NCBI RefSeq assembly: GCF_000024925.1
Contig: NC_013521.1
Coordinates: 3,534,001 to 3,598,000, forward strand
DNA length: 64,000 bases
Direction: 5' to 3'
Source of the DNA: Sanguibacter keddieii DSM 10542
Lineage (GTDB): Bacteria; Actinomycetota; Actinomycetes; Actinomycetales; Cellulomonadaceae
The notes under the pieces are model-generated. The model was given only the letters and a program-made list of their open reading frames with translations, made no database searches and was not told where the DNA came from. The first letter of the stretch is position 1. Each line of letters starts with the position of its first letter. Shown here in pieces: positions 36,590-45,867 of this stretch. Made by a program: the position numbers and the translations under genes.

Positions 36590-38658
36590 GACCCCGCCTC
36601 GTCCGGGCTGCCCGGCTTGCCGAGGTCCACCGGGCCCACAGCACCGCCCGGCGGGAGCTCGCCGAGCGACTCCGCGGGGTGCTCCTCGCGGGCGGCCGCA
36701 GCCTCGTCCTCGGGGATCACGGGGGCGTCGCCCTGGGCTGCCTGCTCGGCTGCCGTGAGCACCGGACCACGGTCGGAGACCGCGCGCTGCTCGCTCGAGA
36801 GCCACACCTCGCGCGGCTCGCGCTTGACGACGGGCTCGAAGATCGCGGCGAGCTCAGCCTGGTTGAGCGTCTCCTTCTCGAGGAGCTCGAGCACCAGGTG
36901 GTCGAGGACGTCGCGGTACTCGACCAGGACGGACCAGGCCTCGTCGTGCGCGGCCTCGACGAGGCGGCGCACCTCGTGGTCGACGGTCCCGGCGACGGCC
37001 TCGGAGTAGTCGCGCTGGTGCCCCATGTCGCGGCCCATGAACGGCTCGCCGGCGCTCTGCCCGAGCTTGATCGCGCCGAGACGCTCGCTCATGCCGAACT
37101 CGGTGACCATCTTGCGTGCGGTCGCGCTGGCCTTCTCGATGTCGTTCGACGCGCCCGTGGTCGGGTCGTGGAACACGAGCTCCTCGGCGACACGGCCGCC
37201 CATGGCGTAGGCCAGCTGGTCGAGCAGCTCGTTGCGGGTGGTCGAGTACTTGTCCTCCGACGGCATGACCATCGTGTACCCGAGCGCACGGCCGCGCGGC
37301 AGGATCGTCACCTTGGTGACCGGGTCCGTGTACCGCATGGCCGCGGCGACCAGGGCGTGACCACCCTCGTGGTACGCCGTGATCTTCTGCTCCTTGATGT
37401 TCATGATGCGGGTGCGCTTCTGCGGGCCCGCGATGACGCGGTCGATCGCCTCGTCGAGCGCACGGTCGTCGATGAGCTGCGCGCCGCTGCGGGCGGTGAG
37501 CAGCGCGGCCTCGTTGAGGACGTTCGCGAGGTCGGCACCCGAGAAGCCGGGCGTCCGGCGGGCGACGGCCCGCAGGTCGACGCCGTCGACGATCGGCTTG
37601 CCCTTGGCGTGCACCTCGAGGATGTCGGCGCGGCCCTGCAGGTCGGGGGCCTCGACGGCGATCTGGCGGTCGAAGCGGCCCGGGCGCAGCAGCGCGGGGT
37701 CGAGGATGTCCGGGCGGTTGGTCGCGGCGATGAGGATGACGTTCGCCTTGACGTCGAAGCCGTCCATCTCCACGAGCAGCTGGTTGAGGGTCTGCTCGCG
37801 CTCGTCGTGGCCGCCGCCCATGCCGGCGCCGCGGTGCCGGCCGACGGCGTCGATCTCGTCGACGAAGATGATCGCGGGGGCGCTCTCCTTGGCCTGGTTG
37901 AACAGGTCACGGACACGCGAGGCGCCCACGCCGACGAACATCTCGACGAAGTCCGAGCCGGAGATCGAGTAGAACGGCACCCCGGCCTCGCCGGCGACGG
38001 CGCGCGCCAGCAGCGTCTTGCCGGTCCCGGGAGGGCCGTAGAGCAGCACGCCCTTGGGGATCTTGGCGCCCACGGCCTGGAACTTCGCGGGCTCGGACAG
38101 GAACTCCTGGATCTCGCGGAGCTCCTCGACGGCCTCGTCCGCGCCGGCGACGTCGGCGAAGGTCACCTGCGGGGTGTCCTTGGTCGCGAGCTTGGCCTTG
38201 GACTTGCCGAAGCCCATGACGCGCGAGCCGCCACCCTGCATGCGGGTGAGGATGAAGTAGAAGATCACACCGATGATGAGGAACGGGATGATGATCGAGA
38301 GCATCGACGAGAGGAACCCGGCACGGGCCACCTCGGAGTTGTAGCCCTTGTCGGGGTCGGCCTTGACGACCGCGTCGACCACCTGCTCGCCCTGCGGGTC
38401 CACGTAGTAGAACTCGACGCTGGTGCCCTTGTCGTCGCCGTCGACGGTGAAGGGCTCGGTCAGCGTCAGGCGCACGCGCTGGTCGCCGTCGACGACGAGC
38501 GCCTGCTCGACGGTGTCGCCCGCGAGGAGCTTCAGCCCGTCAGAGGTGTCGATGCGGGAGACCTTGTCCCCGAACAGCGTGCTGAGGGCGAAGCCGACGA
38601 TCACCAGACCGAGGACGATCCACAGGAACGGTCCGCTCACAATGCGTTTCATGTTCAT
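36586..38658 (-). CDS. ftsH: ATP-dependent zinc metalloprotease FtsH
   Basis: 690 residues. Two N-terminal membrane segments ([19 protein letters not shown] and [23 protein letters not shown]) flank an extracytoplasmic loop. AAA domain with Walker A GPPGTGKT near residue 215, [22 protein letters not shown], Walker [12 protein letters not shown] and the [23 protein letters not shown]. The peptidase zinc site is [10 protein letters not shown] near residue 428. It degrades membrane and regulatory proteins. The C-terminus is a Pro/Glu/Ala-rich tail. ATG 38658 or 38652 are both plausible; neither has a clear ribosome site. It heads the cofactor cluster, as in mycobacteria. Confidence 0.96.
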   Translation of the reverse strand: MNMKRIVSGPFLWIVLGLVIVGFALSTLFGDKVSRIDTSDGLKLLAGDTVEQALVVDGDQRVRLTLTEPFTVDGDDKGTSVEFYYVDPQGEQVVDAVVKADPDKGYNSEVARAGFLSSMLSIIIPFLIIGVIFYFILTRMQGGGSRVMGFGKSKAKLATKDTPQVTFADVAGADEAVEELREIQEFLSEPAKFQAVGAKIPKGVLLYGPPGTGKTLLARAVAGEAGVPFYSISGSDFVEMFVGVGASRVRDLFNQAKESAPAIIFVDEIDAVGRHRGAGMGGGHDEREQTLNQLLVEMDGFDVKANVILIAATNRPDILDPALLRPGRFDRQIAVEAPDLQGRADILEVHAKGKPIVDGVDLRAVARRTPGFSGADLANVLNEAALLTARSGAQLIDDRALDEAIDRVIAGPQKRTRIMNIKEQKITAYHEGGHALVAAAMRYTDPVTKVTILPRGRALGYTMVMPSEDKYSTTRNELLDQLAYAMGGRVAEELVFHDPTTGASNDIEKASATARKMVTEFGMSERLGAIKLGQSAGEPFMGRDMGHQRDYSEAVAGTVDHEVRRLVEAAHDEAWSVLVEYRDVLDHLVLELLEKETLNQAELAAIFEPVVKREPREVWLSSEQRAVSDRGPVLTAAEQAAQGDAPVIPEDEAAAAREEHPAESLGELPPGGAVGPVDLGKPGSPDEAGS

Positions 38659-38852
38659 CGACGACGGGGCACGCCCCGCATCCTTCCGCTCGCACACTGG
38701 TACGCCGTCGAAAATACACGGCGACCCTGAGGTTTGACCCCTCCGACCAGGCCTGTTCGCCCAGGGCAGGACGATCGGTCCACGTCGGAGGGGTCAGGAG
38801 GGGCGCGCGCAGGGCCTCGTGAGAGCAGCGCGCCGCTCCTGGGGGTGCTGCG

Positions 38853-39407
38853 TCAGCTCTCGTAGACGTGCGGCGCGAGCGTGCCGACGAAGGGCAGCGT
38901 GCGGTACTTCTCGGCGTAGTCGAGGCCGTAGCCGACCACGAACTCGTTGGGGATGTCGAAGCCCACGTAGCGCACGTCGACCTCGACCTTCGCGGCGTCG
39001 GGCTTGCGGAGCATCGCGGCGACCTCGACCGAGGCCGGGCCGCGGCTGCGCAGGTTGGAGATGAGCCAGGAGAGCGTCAGGCCGGAGTCGATGATGTCCT
39101 CGACGATGAGCACGTGGCGGCCCGAGAGGTCCGCGTCGAGGTCCTTGAGGATGCGCACGACGCCCGAGGACTTGGTGCCCGAGCCGTAGGACGAGACGGC
39201 CATCCAGTCCATCTCGACGCCCTGGTGCTCGATGCGGCGCGAGAGGTCGGCCATGACCATGACGGCGCCCTTGAGGACACCCACGAGGAGCAGGTCCTTG
39301 CCCGCGTAGTCGGCGTCGATGCGCAGCGCGAGCTCGTCGAGCTTCGCCGCGATCTCCTCCTCGCTGAGCAGGATGTGATGGATGTCGCCAGCCTGGGCAG
39401 ATCCCAC
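38853..39407 (-). CDS. hpt: Hypoxanthine phosphoribosyltransferase
   Basis: 184 residues. Purine salvage from hypoxanthine/guanine and PRPP. The PRPP-binding loop is HVLIVEDIIDSGLTLSWLI, with VGVLKGAVMVMADL near the N-terminus, SSYGSGTKSSGVVRILKDL for the flexible loop, and VGFDIPNEFVVGYGLDYAEKYR at the C-terminus. GTG 39407 has GGAG nine bases away. It starts 16 bases after tilS, so tilS-hpt are co-transcribed, as in many bacteria. The 194-base gap after hpt holds a 13-bp inverted repeat (38735-38747/38784-38796) with a long loop. Confidence 0.95.
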   Translation of the reverse strand: MGSAQAGDIHHILLSEEEIAAKLDELALRIDADYAGKDLLLVGVLKGAVMVMADLSRRIEHQGVEMDWMAVSSYGSGTKSSGVVRILKDLDADLSGRHVLIVEDIIDSGLTLSWLISNLRSRGPASVEVAAMLRKPDAAKVEVDVRYVGFDIPNEFVVGYGLDYAEKYRTLPFVGTLAPHVYES

Positions 39408-39423
39408 GGGGAGGGCTCCTTGA

Positions 39424-40458
39424 TCAGTGGTGGGGGTGTTCCAGGACAAGCCTGCCACACACCCTGCGCGCCTCGACCCCGCCCGGCAGGTGCAGCGGCC
39501 CCTGCCCGCGCCACCGGGTGAGCAGCCCGTCGACACCGAGGACGTGCTCGCGCGTGAGAGCGCCCGCCGGGCACCCGGCGGCCAGCGCCGCGAGGCGCAG
39601 GCACCGGCGGCGCACGGCCGGGACCGCCTGCTCGACGGCCGCGACGTCGAGCCGCACGGCGCGACCGTCGCCGTCGGCCGGACCTGCCGCCCGCCGGGCG
39701 CTCTCCAGCAGGTCTGCGGCGAGCGTCCCGAGCGCCGTGTCGTCCTCGTCGAGCTGGTCGGCGGTCCGCGCGAGCGCCTCGACGACTCCGGGCCCGAGGA
39801 CGTCGTCGAGGACCGGGAGGACGCTCGCCCGCACCCGGGACCGCAGCGGGGCGCCCGGGGACGTGCCCGCGTTGGTCGGGTCCACCCACCAGCCGAGGCC
39901 CTGGGCCGCGCAGACCGCCTCGGTCTCCGTGCGCCGCAGGCCGAGGAGCGGACGGCGCCACCGGCCGACGGCGTCCCGCATGCCGGCGAGGGAGCGTGCG
40001 CCCGAGCCACGGGCGAGGCCGAGCAGCACGGTCTCGGCCTGGTCGTCGGCGGTGTGCCCGAGGAGCACGACCTCGGCGCCCTCCGCGTCCGCGGCGGCCT
40101 CGAGGGCCGCGTACCGGGCGTGACGTGCTGCGGCCTCGGGGCCGCCAGAGCCAGGGCCGGTCGGGACGTCGACCGTGCGGACGACGACCGGTCCGAGCCC
40201 GAGGTCACGGCACCGTCCTGCCGCCTCGGCCGCGACCTCGGCGCTGCCGGTCTGCACCTGGTGGTCGACGACCACGGCGCCGGCGCGGAGCCCGAGCCTG
40301 GGCGCCTCGAAGGCCGTGGTCGCGGCGAGCGCGAGCGAGTCCGCGCCGCCCGAGCACGCCACGAGCACGAGGGCTCCCGGGTGCTCGGCGGCGACGGTCT
40401 CGAGGGTCGCGCGGACCGCCCGTCTGGCCCGGGCGACCGCCTGCGGCGGGCCGCTCAC
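39424..40458 (-). CDS. tilS: tRNA(Ile)-lysidine synthetase
   Basis: 344 residues. Modifies C34 of the CAU-anticodon tRNA-Ile with lysine so that AUA is read. PP-loop motif [21 protein letters not shown] at residue ~32, then [43 protein letters not shown] and the middle-domain VDPTNAG...[13 protein letters not shown] start. The C-terminal substrate-binding domain is short, as in actinobacterial TilS. DUF2342 gene is 36 bases upstream and hpt 16 bases downstream. Confidence 0.93.
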   Translation of the reverse strand: MSGPPQAVARARRAVRATLETVAAEHPGALVLVACSGGADSLALAATTAFEAPRLGLRAGAVVVDHQVQTGSAEVAAEAAGRCRDLGLGPVVVRTVDVPTGPGSGGPEAAARHARYAALEAAADAEGAEVVLLGHTADDQAETVLLGLARGSGARSLAGMRDAVGRWRRPLLGLRRTETEAVCAAQGLGWWVDPTNAGTSPGAPLRSRVRASVLPVLDDVLGPGVVEALARTADQLDEDDTALGTLAADLLESARRAAGPADGDGRAVRLDVAAVEQAVPAVRRRCLRLAALAAGCPAGALTREHVLGVDGLLTRWRGQGPLHLPGGVEARRVCGRLVLEHPHH

Positions 40459-40494
40459 CGCGTGCCGCTCGGTGCGCTCCGTGCCCGGCGCCCG

Positions 40495-41592
40495 TCAGCC
40501 GTGCACACGGCGGACCCACGACACCGGGTCGGCGATCTCGCGCGCGCTCGGCAGCGTCTCCGGTCCGCTCCACACCGCGTTGACCCCGTCGGTGCCGACC
40601 GCCTCGGTCACGGCGCGCACGAAGGCGGCCCCGTCCCGGTACTGCGCCATCTTCGCGTCCATGCCGAGCAGACGGCGGAGCACCCGGTCGAGCGTCCCCG
40701 TGCCGCCCTCGCTGCGCCGCGCGCTGAACTTCCTCCGGATGGACCGGACCGTGGGCACGACAGAGGTGCCGACGGCGTCCATCGCCACGTCCGCGTGCCC
40801 CTCGAGGAGCGCCATGACGGCGCCGACCTCGTCGAAGGCCTGGCGCTGCGACGGGGTGAGCACGCTGTCGACGAGGGACGGGGCCGGTCGGGCGCCGGTC
40901 TCCGTGCCGCGGACGGCCGAGTACACGGCACGCGCCGTGCCGGCCACGCGCGCCGGCACCTGCCGGGGGTCGGCGGCGGAGGCCGTGAGGTCGCGGAGCA
41001 GCGTCTGGGTCCGCGCGCGCAGGTGCTCGGCCAGCCACGGCGCCGCCGCGAGCTGGAGCGCGTGGGTCTGCTCGTGCATGCACACCCAGAGCCGGAAGTC
41101 CGCGGGGCGCACGCGCATCTCGCGCTCGGTCTGCAGGACGTTCGGGGCGACCAGCAGCAGGTTGGCGTCGGGAGGGCCGAAGGGGTCGAACTGCCCGAGG
41201 ATCTTGGTCGAGAGCAGCGCGAGGGTGGCGCCGACCTCGGCGCTCGCGACGAGCTCGGCGGCGAGCGGCACCCCGCGCGGCGGGACCGGCAGCGCCCCCT
41301 CGGTCATGGCGCGCATGGACCGGGCGCTCGCCGCGGCCCACCCGGGCCGGTCGACCACCAGGACGCCCGAGAGGGTCGAGGCGGTGAGCGAGCGTCCGTC
41401 GGCCGCGGACATCCGGGTGATCTCGAGGACGGGCTCGACGGCGCGCCCGGCGGCGTCCCGCAGCGACGCGACGAGCGACTCGAGCTCCTCGCGCGGGGCC
41501 ACCGGGCCCGGGGAGGCGAGGCGTCCGGCGATCAGCGCGGCGTCGTCCCAGTCCACGATCTCCCGACCGCCCGGCCGGGCTGCGCCGGTCAC
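40495..41592 (-). CDS. DUF2342 zinc-dependent metalloprotease-like protein
   Basis: 365 residues. The zinc-binding helix reads VCMHEQTHALQLA (HExxH), and downstream GHADVAMDAVG supplies the probable third ligand region, the layout of the DUF2342 family, which is sometimes labelled F420-biosynthesis-associated or zinc metallopeptidase. No substrate is established. The GTG start at 41592 (VTGAARPGGRE) overlaps the dacB-like stop by four bases. The same order (Rv3627c-Rv3626c-tilS-hpt) occurs in M. tuberculosis. Confidence 0.85.
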   Translation of the reverse strand: MTGAARPGGREIVDWDDAALIAGRLASPGPVAPREELESLVASLRDAAGRAVEPVLEITRMSAADGRSLTASTLSGVLVVDRPGWAAASARSMRAMTEGALPVPPRGVPLAAELVASAEVGATLALLSTKILGQFDPFGPPDANLLLVAPNVLQTEREMRVRPADFRLWVCMHEQTHALQLAAAPWLAEHLRARTQTLLRDLTASAADPRQVPARVAGTARAVYSAVRGTETGARPAPSLVDSVLTPSQRQAFDEVGAVMALLEGHADVAMDAVGTSVVPTVRSIRRKFSARRSEGGTGTLDRVLRRLLGMDAKMAQYRDGAAFVRAVTEAVGTDGVNAVWSGPETLPSAREIADPVSWVRRVHG

Positions 41593-42998
41593 CGGCACCC
41601 GCAGCCCGCCAGGGTGACCACGAAGGCGTCGATCCCGGCGCGTGCACCCCACTGGCCCGGCCCGGGCGCCTCGTCGGCCATGACCACGAAGAGCAGCTCG
41701 CGGCCGTCGGCCGTGAGCACGTTCCCGGCGAGGGAGGTGACCCCCGGCAGGCTCCCGGTCTTCGCGCGGACGACGCCGGCCGCGTCGGACTGCACGAACC
41801 TGCCGGTGAGCGTCCCGTCGAGGGCTGCGACCGGCATGCCGGTCATCACGGTGCGCAGCTCCGGGTGCGAGCCGTCAGACATCACGGCGAGCAGCTGGTC
41901 GATGGTGGTCGCGGAGGCGAGGGAGCCGTCGCCCAGCCCGCTCGCGTCGGCGAGCCGCAGCCCGGTGGTGTCCACGCCCAGACGCCTGAGCTCCTGGGTC
42001 ACCGCCTGGGTCGACCCGGCGAACGACGCGGGCAGACCGGCCTCGATCGCGACGAGGCGGGCGACCACCTCGGTGATCGTGTTGTCCGAGGTGTGCAGGA
42101 AGTACTCGACGATCTCGCCGAGCGGTGCGGAGTCGACCGACGCCACCACCGTGTCGTCGGCGCCCGACGTGCCCCGCGTCGGGGCACCCTCGACGGTGAT
42201 CCCGTGCGCGGCGAGCGAGACGGCGAAGGCCTGCGCCGCCGCCATGGCGGGGTCGGGCGTGCGGGGCGCGTACTCGCCCTCGGCGAGCCGGCCGGTGTCG
42301 ACCGCGACGGCGGCCACCGGGGCCGCGAAGCCGAGGCCGGGGATGTCGTCGGCCCAGGGGCCGGTCGAGGAACCGGTGAAGAGGGTGTCGTCGAGGGCGA
42401 GCCGCACCGTCGTGACCCCGGTGAGGCCGAGGGAGGTCGACACCTGGGCCGCGAGGTCGTCGAGACCGGCCCGGCCGTTGACCGCGGTGGGGCTGCCGAC
42501 GCCCGCGGCGAGCATCATGTCGCCCGCGCCGACGAGCGTCAGGCGCCCCGGTGCGGACTGCGTCACGGTCGTGGTGAGCACGGCGTCGGGGTCGAGGGTG
42601 CTCAGCGCGGCCGCGGCGGTGAAGATCTTCTGGATCGAGGCCGGGACCCGCGGGGTGCCCGGTGTCGCCGAGACGAGGACCTCACCGGTGAGCGCGTCGG
42701 ACACCACGACGCCGACGGACGTCCCCATGGCGGGGTCGGCGAGCAGCGCGTCGACGGCGGCCTGCAGCTCGGCGGTGCCCGGGGACGGCGCGTCGGGGTC
42801 GAGCGTGGCGAGGGTGTCGGTCGGCGACGAGCCGAGGGAGGCGCCCGGGGCTGTCGGGAAGGGGGCGGGAGGAGCCGGTTCCGGTCCGATGGTGAGGATG
42901 CCGGGCACGAAGTCGTGGATGTCGGCCCAGGCGTACCCGCCGGCCACGACGAGGGCCGCCGCGACCGTCCCGGTCACGACTCGGGTCATCAGCGCCAT
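41589..42998 (-). CDS. dacB: D-alanyl-D-alanine carboxypeptidase/endopeptidase (PBP4, S13 family)
   Basis: 469 residues. Signal/anchor sequence at the start (MTRVVTGTVAAALVVAGGYAWA), a Pro-rich spacer, then the penicillin-binding fold with SxxK in VPASIQKIFTAAAAL, the SxN motif in LHTSDNTITEV and KTG in VVRAKTGSLPGV. It trims peptidoglycan stem peptides outside the membrane. ATG 42998 follows AGAGGAA. It is divergent from ppa across a 286-base gap; a TACTCT -10-like hexamer lies at 43120-43115 on the minus strand. Confidence 0.92.
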   Translation of the reverse strand: MALMTRVVTGTVAAALVVAGGYAWADIHDFVPGILTIGPEPAPPAPFPTAPGASLGSSPTDTLATLDPDAPSPGTAELQAAVDALLADPAMGTSVGVVVSDALTGEVLVSATPGTPRVPASIQKIFTAAAALSTLDPDAVLTTTVTQSAPGRLTLVGAGDMMLAAGVGSPTAVNGRAGLDDLAAQVSTSLGLTGVTTVRLALDDTLFTGSSTGPWADDIPGLGFAAPVAAVAVDTGRLAEGEYAPRTPDPAMAAAQAFAVSLAAHGITVEGAPTRGTSGADDTVVASVDSAPLGEIVEYFLHTSDNTITEVVARLVAIEAGLPASFAGSTQAVTQELRRLGVDTTGLRLADASGLGDGSLASATTIDQLLAVMSDGSHPELRTVMTGMPVAALDGTLTGRFVQSDAAGVVRAKTGSLPGVTSLAGNVLTADGRELLFVVMADEAPGPGQWGARAGIDAFVVTLAGCGCR

Positions 42999-43174
42999 GC
43001 TCGTGGTTCCTCTGGTCGGGATCTGGTAGGCATCTGGTTCGCGTCGCAGGTCTCGACGCACCCGGGCTCCCGCCCGTCGGCGTCGGGCGTGCTCTCGCGC
43101 ACACCGTGCGCCTCAGAGTAGGTCACACGGGACGCCACGGGCGATCTCACGCACCGGCCGCACAGGTTGTCGTC

Positions 43175-43180
43175 TACCCT
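43175..43180 (+). promoter_or_regulatory. Candidate -10 element of the ppa promoter
   Basis: TACCCT in the dacB-ppa divergent gap, 104 bases before the ppa GTG. The -35 region is weak. The resulting leader of about 98 bases shows no recognised riboswitch. Confidence 0.3.
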
Positions 43181-43284
43181 GGCGAGTGGACACACCGACC
43201 GCTGGCCTGACGACAGGCCGCATCACGACCGCACTCCCTGACGCATCACCTGCCCCGGGAGCGGTGCTACTGGAGGAAAGAACA

Positions 43285-43782
43285 GTGGAGTTCGACGTCA
43301 CGATCGAGATCCCCAAGGGTCAGCGCAACAAGTACGAGGTCGACCACAAGACCGGTCGTATCCGCCTGGACCGCATGCTCTTCACCTCTACCCGGTACCC
43401 GGACGACTACGGGTTCATCGAGGGCACCCTCGGCGAGGACGGCGACCCGCTCGACGCGCTCGTGCTGCTCGAGGAGCCCACGTTCCCCGGGTGCCTCATC
43501 CGGTGCCGCGCGCTCGGCATGTTCCGCATGCGCGACGAGGCCGGCGGCGACGACAAGGTGCTGTGCGTCCCGACGGGCGACCAGCGTGCCGCGTGGCGCC
43601 AGGACATCGACGACGTCTCGGACTTCCACCGCCTCGAGGTGCAGCACTTCTTCGAGGTGTACAAGGACCTCGAGCCCGGCAAGTCCGTCGAGGGTGCGCA
43701 CTGGACCGGCAAGGCCGAGGCCGAGGCCGAGATCGAGCGCTCGTTCCAGCGTGCCAAGGACGCGGGCTACTACAGCCACTGA
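43285..43782 (+). CDS. ppa: Inorganic pyrophosphatase
   Basis: 165-residue soluble family I pyrophosphatase, driving biosynthesis by hydrolysing PPi. Conserved metal and substrate residues are in [46 protein letters not shown], and [27 protein letters not shown]. The GTG at 43285 follows a strong ggaggaaag; longer upstream readings lack similarity. Two strong hairpins follow the stop. Confidence 0.96.
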   Translation: MEFDVTIEIPKGQRNKYEVDHKTGRIRLDRMLFTSTRYPDDYGFIEGTLGEDGDPLDALVLLEEPTFPGCLIRCRALGMFRMRDEAGGDDKVLCVPTGDQRAAWRQDIDDVSDFHRLEVQHFFEVYKDLEPGKSVEGAHWTGKAEAEAEIERSFQRAKDAGYYSH

Positions 43783-43789
43783 CGGGTCT

Positions 43790-43817
43790 GACCTGCCGCC
43801 CCGACGGGCGGCAGGTC
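43790..43817. terminator. Hairpin immediately after ppa
   Basis: Perfect 12-bp stem gacctgccgccc / gggcggcaggtc around cgac, eight bases after the ppa stop. Confidence 0.6.
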
Positions 43818-43828
43818 TACCCCTCGCA

Positions 43829-43880
43829 CGCAGCACGACGAAGGGCGGCTCCTCCGGGAGCCGCCCTTCGTCGTGCTGCG
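43829..43880. terminator. Perfect 24-bp hairpin between convergent ppa and the RipA-like gene
   Basis: Arms 43829-43852 and 43857-43880 are exact complements (cgcagcacgacgaagggcgg... / ...ccgcccttcgtcgtgctgcg) around tccg. The acgacgaagggcg core resembles that of the hairpin at 9972-10013, suggesting a recurrent terminator sequence family. Confidence 0.8.
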
Positions 43881-43929
43881 GTGGTGCTGCTCGGCGCTGG
43901 CCCTGCTGCGCTGGTGGCCGACCTCTCGG

Positions 43930-45405
43930 TCAGGGGCGACCGGCGAACGGCATGAGCGTGCTGTTCCAGCGCATGTGCGTCACGCGGGAGAGCACGCCCG
44001 GCTGGGCGGCCTCGACGATCTGGCCGTTGCCGGCGTACATGGCCACGTGGAAGATCGTCGACGGGTCGTTGGTGTTCGACGCCCAGAACACGAGGTCGCC
44101 GGGGCGCATCGAGTCGAGGCTGATCTTGAGCGCCCGGCTGTACTGGTCGCGCGAGGTCCGGGGGATGCCGAGGCCTGCGTTCGCCCAGGCGCGCGAGGTG
44201 AGCCCGGAGCAGTCGTAGGCGGCCGGGCCGGTCGCGCCCCACACGTAGGGCAGGCCGGTCTGGGTCTTGGCCCAGTCGACCGCTGCCTGTCCCTGGCCGG
44301 CCGAGCCGGAGCTCGAGCCACCGGTGGTCGGCGGACGCACCACGGGCGGGGCGACCGGCGGCGGCGTGACGACGGGCGGGGTGACGACGGGCGGCGGCGT
44401 GACCACCGGCGGGGTCGTGGGCGGCGGCGTGGTGGCCGGCGGCGTGGTCGGCTCGGCCGGAGGCGTGGTGGGGGTCGTGGGCGGCGGGGTCGTCTCCGTC
44501 GGCGGGGTCGTCTCAGGAGCCTGCTCACCCGGCTCGTCGACGACCTCCTCGACCGGTGCCGCGGGCGCGGCCGGAGAGACGACCGGCACGACCTCGCGCT
44601 CGACGCGGGCTCGGGCGGCCTCTTCGGCGGCGGCAGCGCGCTGGGCGGCGAGGCCGTCCTGGCGCTGCTGCTCGACCTCGATGCTCGTGCTGCGGGCGGA
44701 CGCGAGGGCGCTCACCAGGGTGCTGCGCTGCGTCGAGGCGTCCGCCACGGCGGCGTCGGCCTCGGACTGCTTCTGCTGCGCGGAGGCGAGGGCCGTGTCG
44801 GCCGCCTCCTTCTTGGCCTGCTGGTCGGCGACGGCCTCGTCGGCGATGCCCTTGAGGGTCTGCGCGACGGAGGTGTCGGCCTGGAACTGCTGGACCGCCT
44901 TGTCGGCCTTGGAGCCGACCTTGTCCATGGCGTTGGCCTCGGACACGGCGTCCTGGACGCCGTCGACCGCGAGGAACATGCCGACCTGGTCGAGGCCGCC
45001 ACCGTTGCGGGAGTTCTCGCGGGCGATGCCGACGAGCAGCTTGCGCGACTCCTCGGCGCGGGCCGCGGCCTCCTCGCTCTTGGTCGTCGCCTCGTCGGCC
45101 ACGCCGACCGCGGTGTCGAGGTCGGCGACCGCCTGGGTGTAGGCGGAGCCGGCGAGCGCGGCGTCCTGGAGAGCGGTCTGCTGCGTCGCCTCGAGCTGGG
45201 CGATCTGGACGTCCATCGTCGCGACGTCGGCGGCGGCCTGGGAGACCCGGCTCTGGGCGGCGTCGACCTCGTCCTGCGAGGGGACCGGGTCGTCGGCCCG
45301 TGCCGGGGCGGTGGCGCCGAGACCGATGACGAGGCTGAGCGCGATCGCGCCGACCACCGGTCCGCGGCGTGCTGCAGTACGTCGGACGCGCGGGCGTGGC
45401 GACAT
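43930..45405 (-). CDS. RipA-like NlpC/P60 peptidoglycan endopeptidase
   Basis: 491 residues. Signal peptide of ~38 residues ending APARA-DD, a long Ala/Gln/Glu-rich coiled coil (~40-285; DVATMDVQIAQLEATQQ... SIEVEQQRQDGLAAQR), then a Pro/Thr/Val low-complexity linker (TPPPTTP/VVTPPPV units) and a C-terminal NlpC/P60 domain. The catalytic Cys is in AYDCSGLTSRAW and the His in IFHVAMYAGNG. Such proteins cleave stem peptides during cell separation, and the coiled coil can autoinhibit the enzyme. ATG 45405 follows AGAGGACC. The upstream gap carries GTGA/TCAC-rich inverted repeats. Confidence 0.9.
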   Translation of the reverse strand: MSPRPRVRRTAARRGPVVGAIALSLVIGLGATAPARADDPVPSQDEVDAAQSRVSQAAADVATMDVQIAQLEATQQTALQDAALAGSAYTQAVADLDTAVGVADEATTKSEEAAARAEESRKLLVGIARENSRNGGGLDQVGMFLAVDGVQDAVSEANAMDKVGSKADKAVQQFQADTSVAQTLKGIADEAVADQQAKKEAADTALASAQQKQSEADAAVADASTQRSTLVSALASARSTSIEVEQQRQDGLAAQRAAAAEEAARARVEREVVPVVSPAAPAAPVEEVVDEPGEQAPETTPPTETTPPPTTPTTPPAEPTTPPATTPPPTTPPVVTPPPVVTPPVVTPPPVAPPVVRPPTTGGSSSGSAGQGQAAVDWAKTQTGLPYVWGATGPAAYDCSGLTSRAWANAGLGIPRTSRDQYSRALKISLDSMRPGDLVFWASNTNDPSTIFHVAMYAGNGQIVEAAQPGVLSRVTHMRWNSTLMPFAGRP

Positions 45406-45471
45406 CTCGGGTGGTCCTCTCGCGTGAATCTCGTGACGGTCCTCGTGAGCGTACCCAGCGATGCCGCATCT

Positions 45472-45495
45472 GTGAACACTTGTCACACTGTTCAC
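45472..45495. promoter_or_regulatory. Inverted repeat upstream of the RipA-like gene
   Basis: gtgaaca and tgttcac separated by ten bases that themselves contain tcaca. The position, 67-90 bases before the hydrolase ATG, suits a regulator site at its promoter. MtrA is known to control RipA-type hydrolases in relatives, but the match to its site is not demonstrated. Confidence 0.4.
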
Positions 45496-45584
45496 GCAAG
45501 TATCACCCGCCACTCACGTCACACGTGCCACGACTGCATGATGAGATCGCCCGTCCGTCAGGTGAGATTGTTCCCTGGGGCGGG

Positions 45585-45613
45585 TTCCGCAGACCGCCCG
45601 CCGTGCCTACGAT
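45585..45613 (+). promoter_or_regulatory. Promoter of the metY leader transcript
   Basis: TACGAT (45608-45613) is a good -10; a partial -35 TTCCGC lies at 45585-45590 with a 17-base spacer. Six bases separate the -10 from ATG 45620, so transcription should begin on the leader ORF start codon. Confidence 0.55.
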
Positions 45614-45619
45614 CACGCC

Positions 45620-45643
45620 ATGACGATGCGAATGTGTTGCTGA
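45620..45643 (+). CDS. Leaderless seven-codon cysteine leader peptide (MTMRMCC)
   Basis: ATG ACG ATG CGA ATG TGT TGC TGA encodes M-T-M-R-M-C-C with two consecutive cysteine codons directly before the stop. It begins six bases after a -10 element, the geometry of a leaderless message. Short leaderless ORFs with Cys tracts before sulfur-metabolism genes act as cysteine-responsive attenuators in mycobacteria; metY, 224 bases downstream, is a sulfhydrylase, so the same logic is likely. Too short for statistical support as a gene; the inference rests on position and content. Confidence 0.5.
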   Translation: MTMRMCC

Positions 45644-45867
45644 CCCGAGCACCTGAGCTCTGACGAGCCCCGAGGCCCCCGCACCCCACCGGGCCCCTCC
45701 CCCACCACGCGTCGTCGTCGTCAACCAGCCCTCACTGCGGAACGGACCGCAGACGGGCTCCGCACCCCGCCTCCCCCGGCACCGGACCACCACCGGCCCC
45801 GGGCTCCCGGTCGCGGACGACGCACCTCGGCACGTGGTCCCGCAGACCACACACCCCAGGAGCACCC

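Larger units (their letters stand above)
45406..45867. other. Divergent regulatory gap between the RipA-like gene and metY
   Basis: 462 bases. The left part (to ~45540) is unusually AT-rich for this window and contains an inverted repeat gtgaaca-N10-tgttcac (45472-45495) among many GTGA/TCAC motifs, probably operator sites of the hydrolase promoter. The right part holds the leader ORF at 45620-45643 and a C-rich 224-base leader before metY. No longer gene is supported. Confidence 0.6.

Noticed and set aside
39427-43029. A 1200-codon plus-strand open frame opposite tilS, DUF2342 and dacB
   Set aside because: No recognisable domain and skewed composition; the minus-strand genes carry complete catalytic motifs.
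45406-45560. c-di-AMP (ydaO-type) riboswitch before the RipA-like gene
   Set aside because: Such riboswitches precede NlpC/P60 genes in some actinobacteria, but I could not match the conserved core here; a covariance-model search would settle it.
45644-45867. SAM riboswitch in the metY leader
   Set aside because: The C-rich leader shows no recognisable SAM-I/IV core; the Cys leader peptide explains regulation better.
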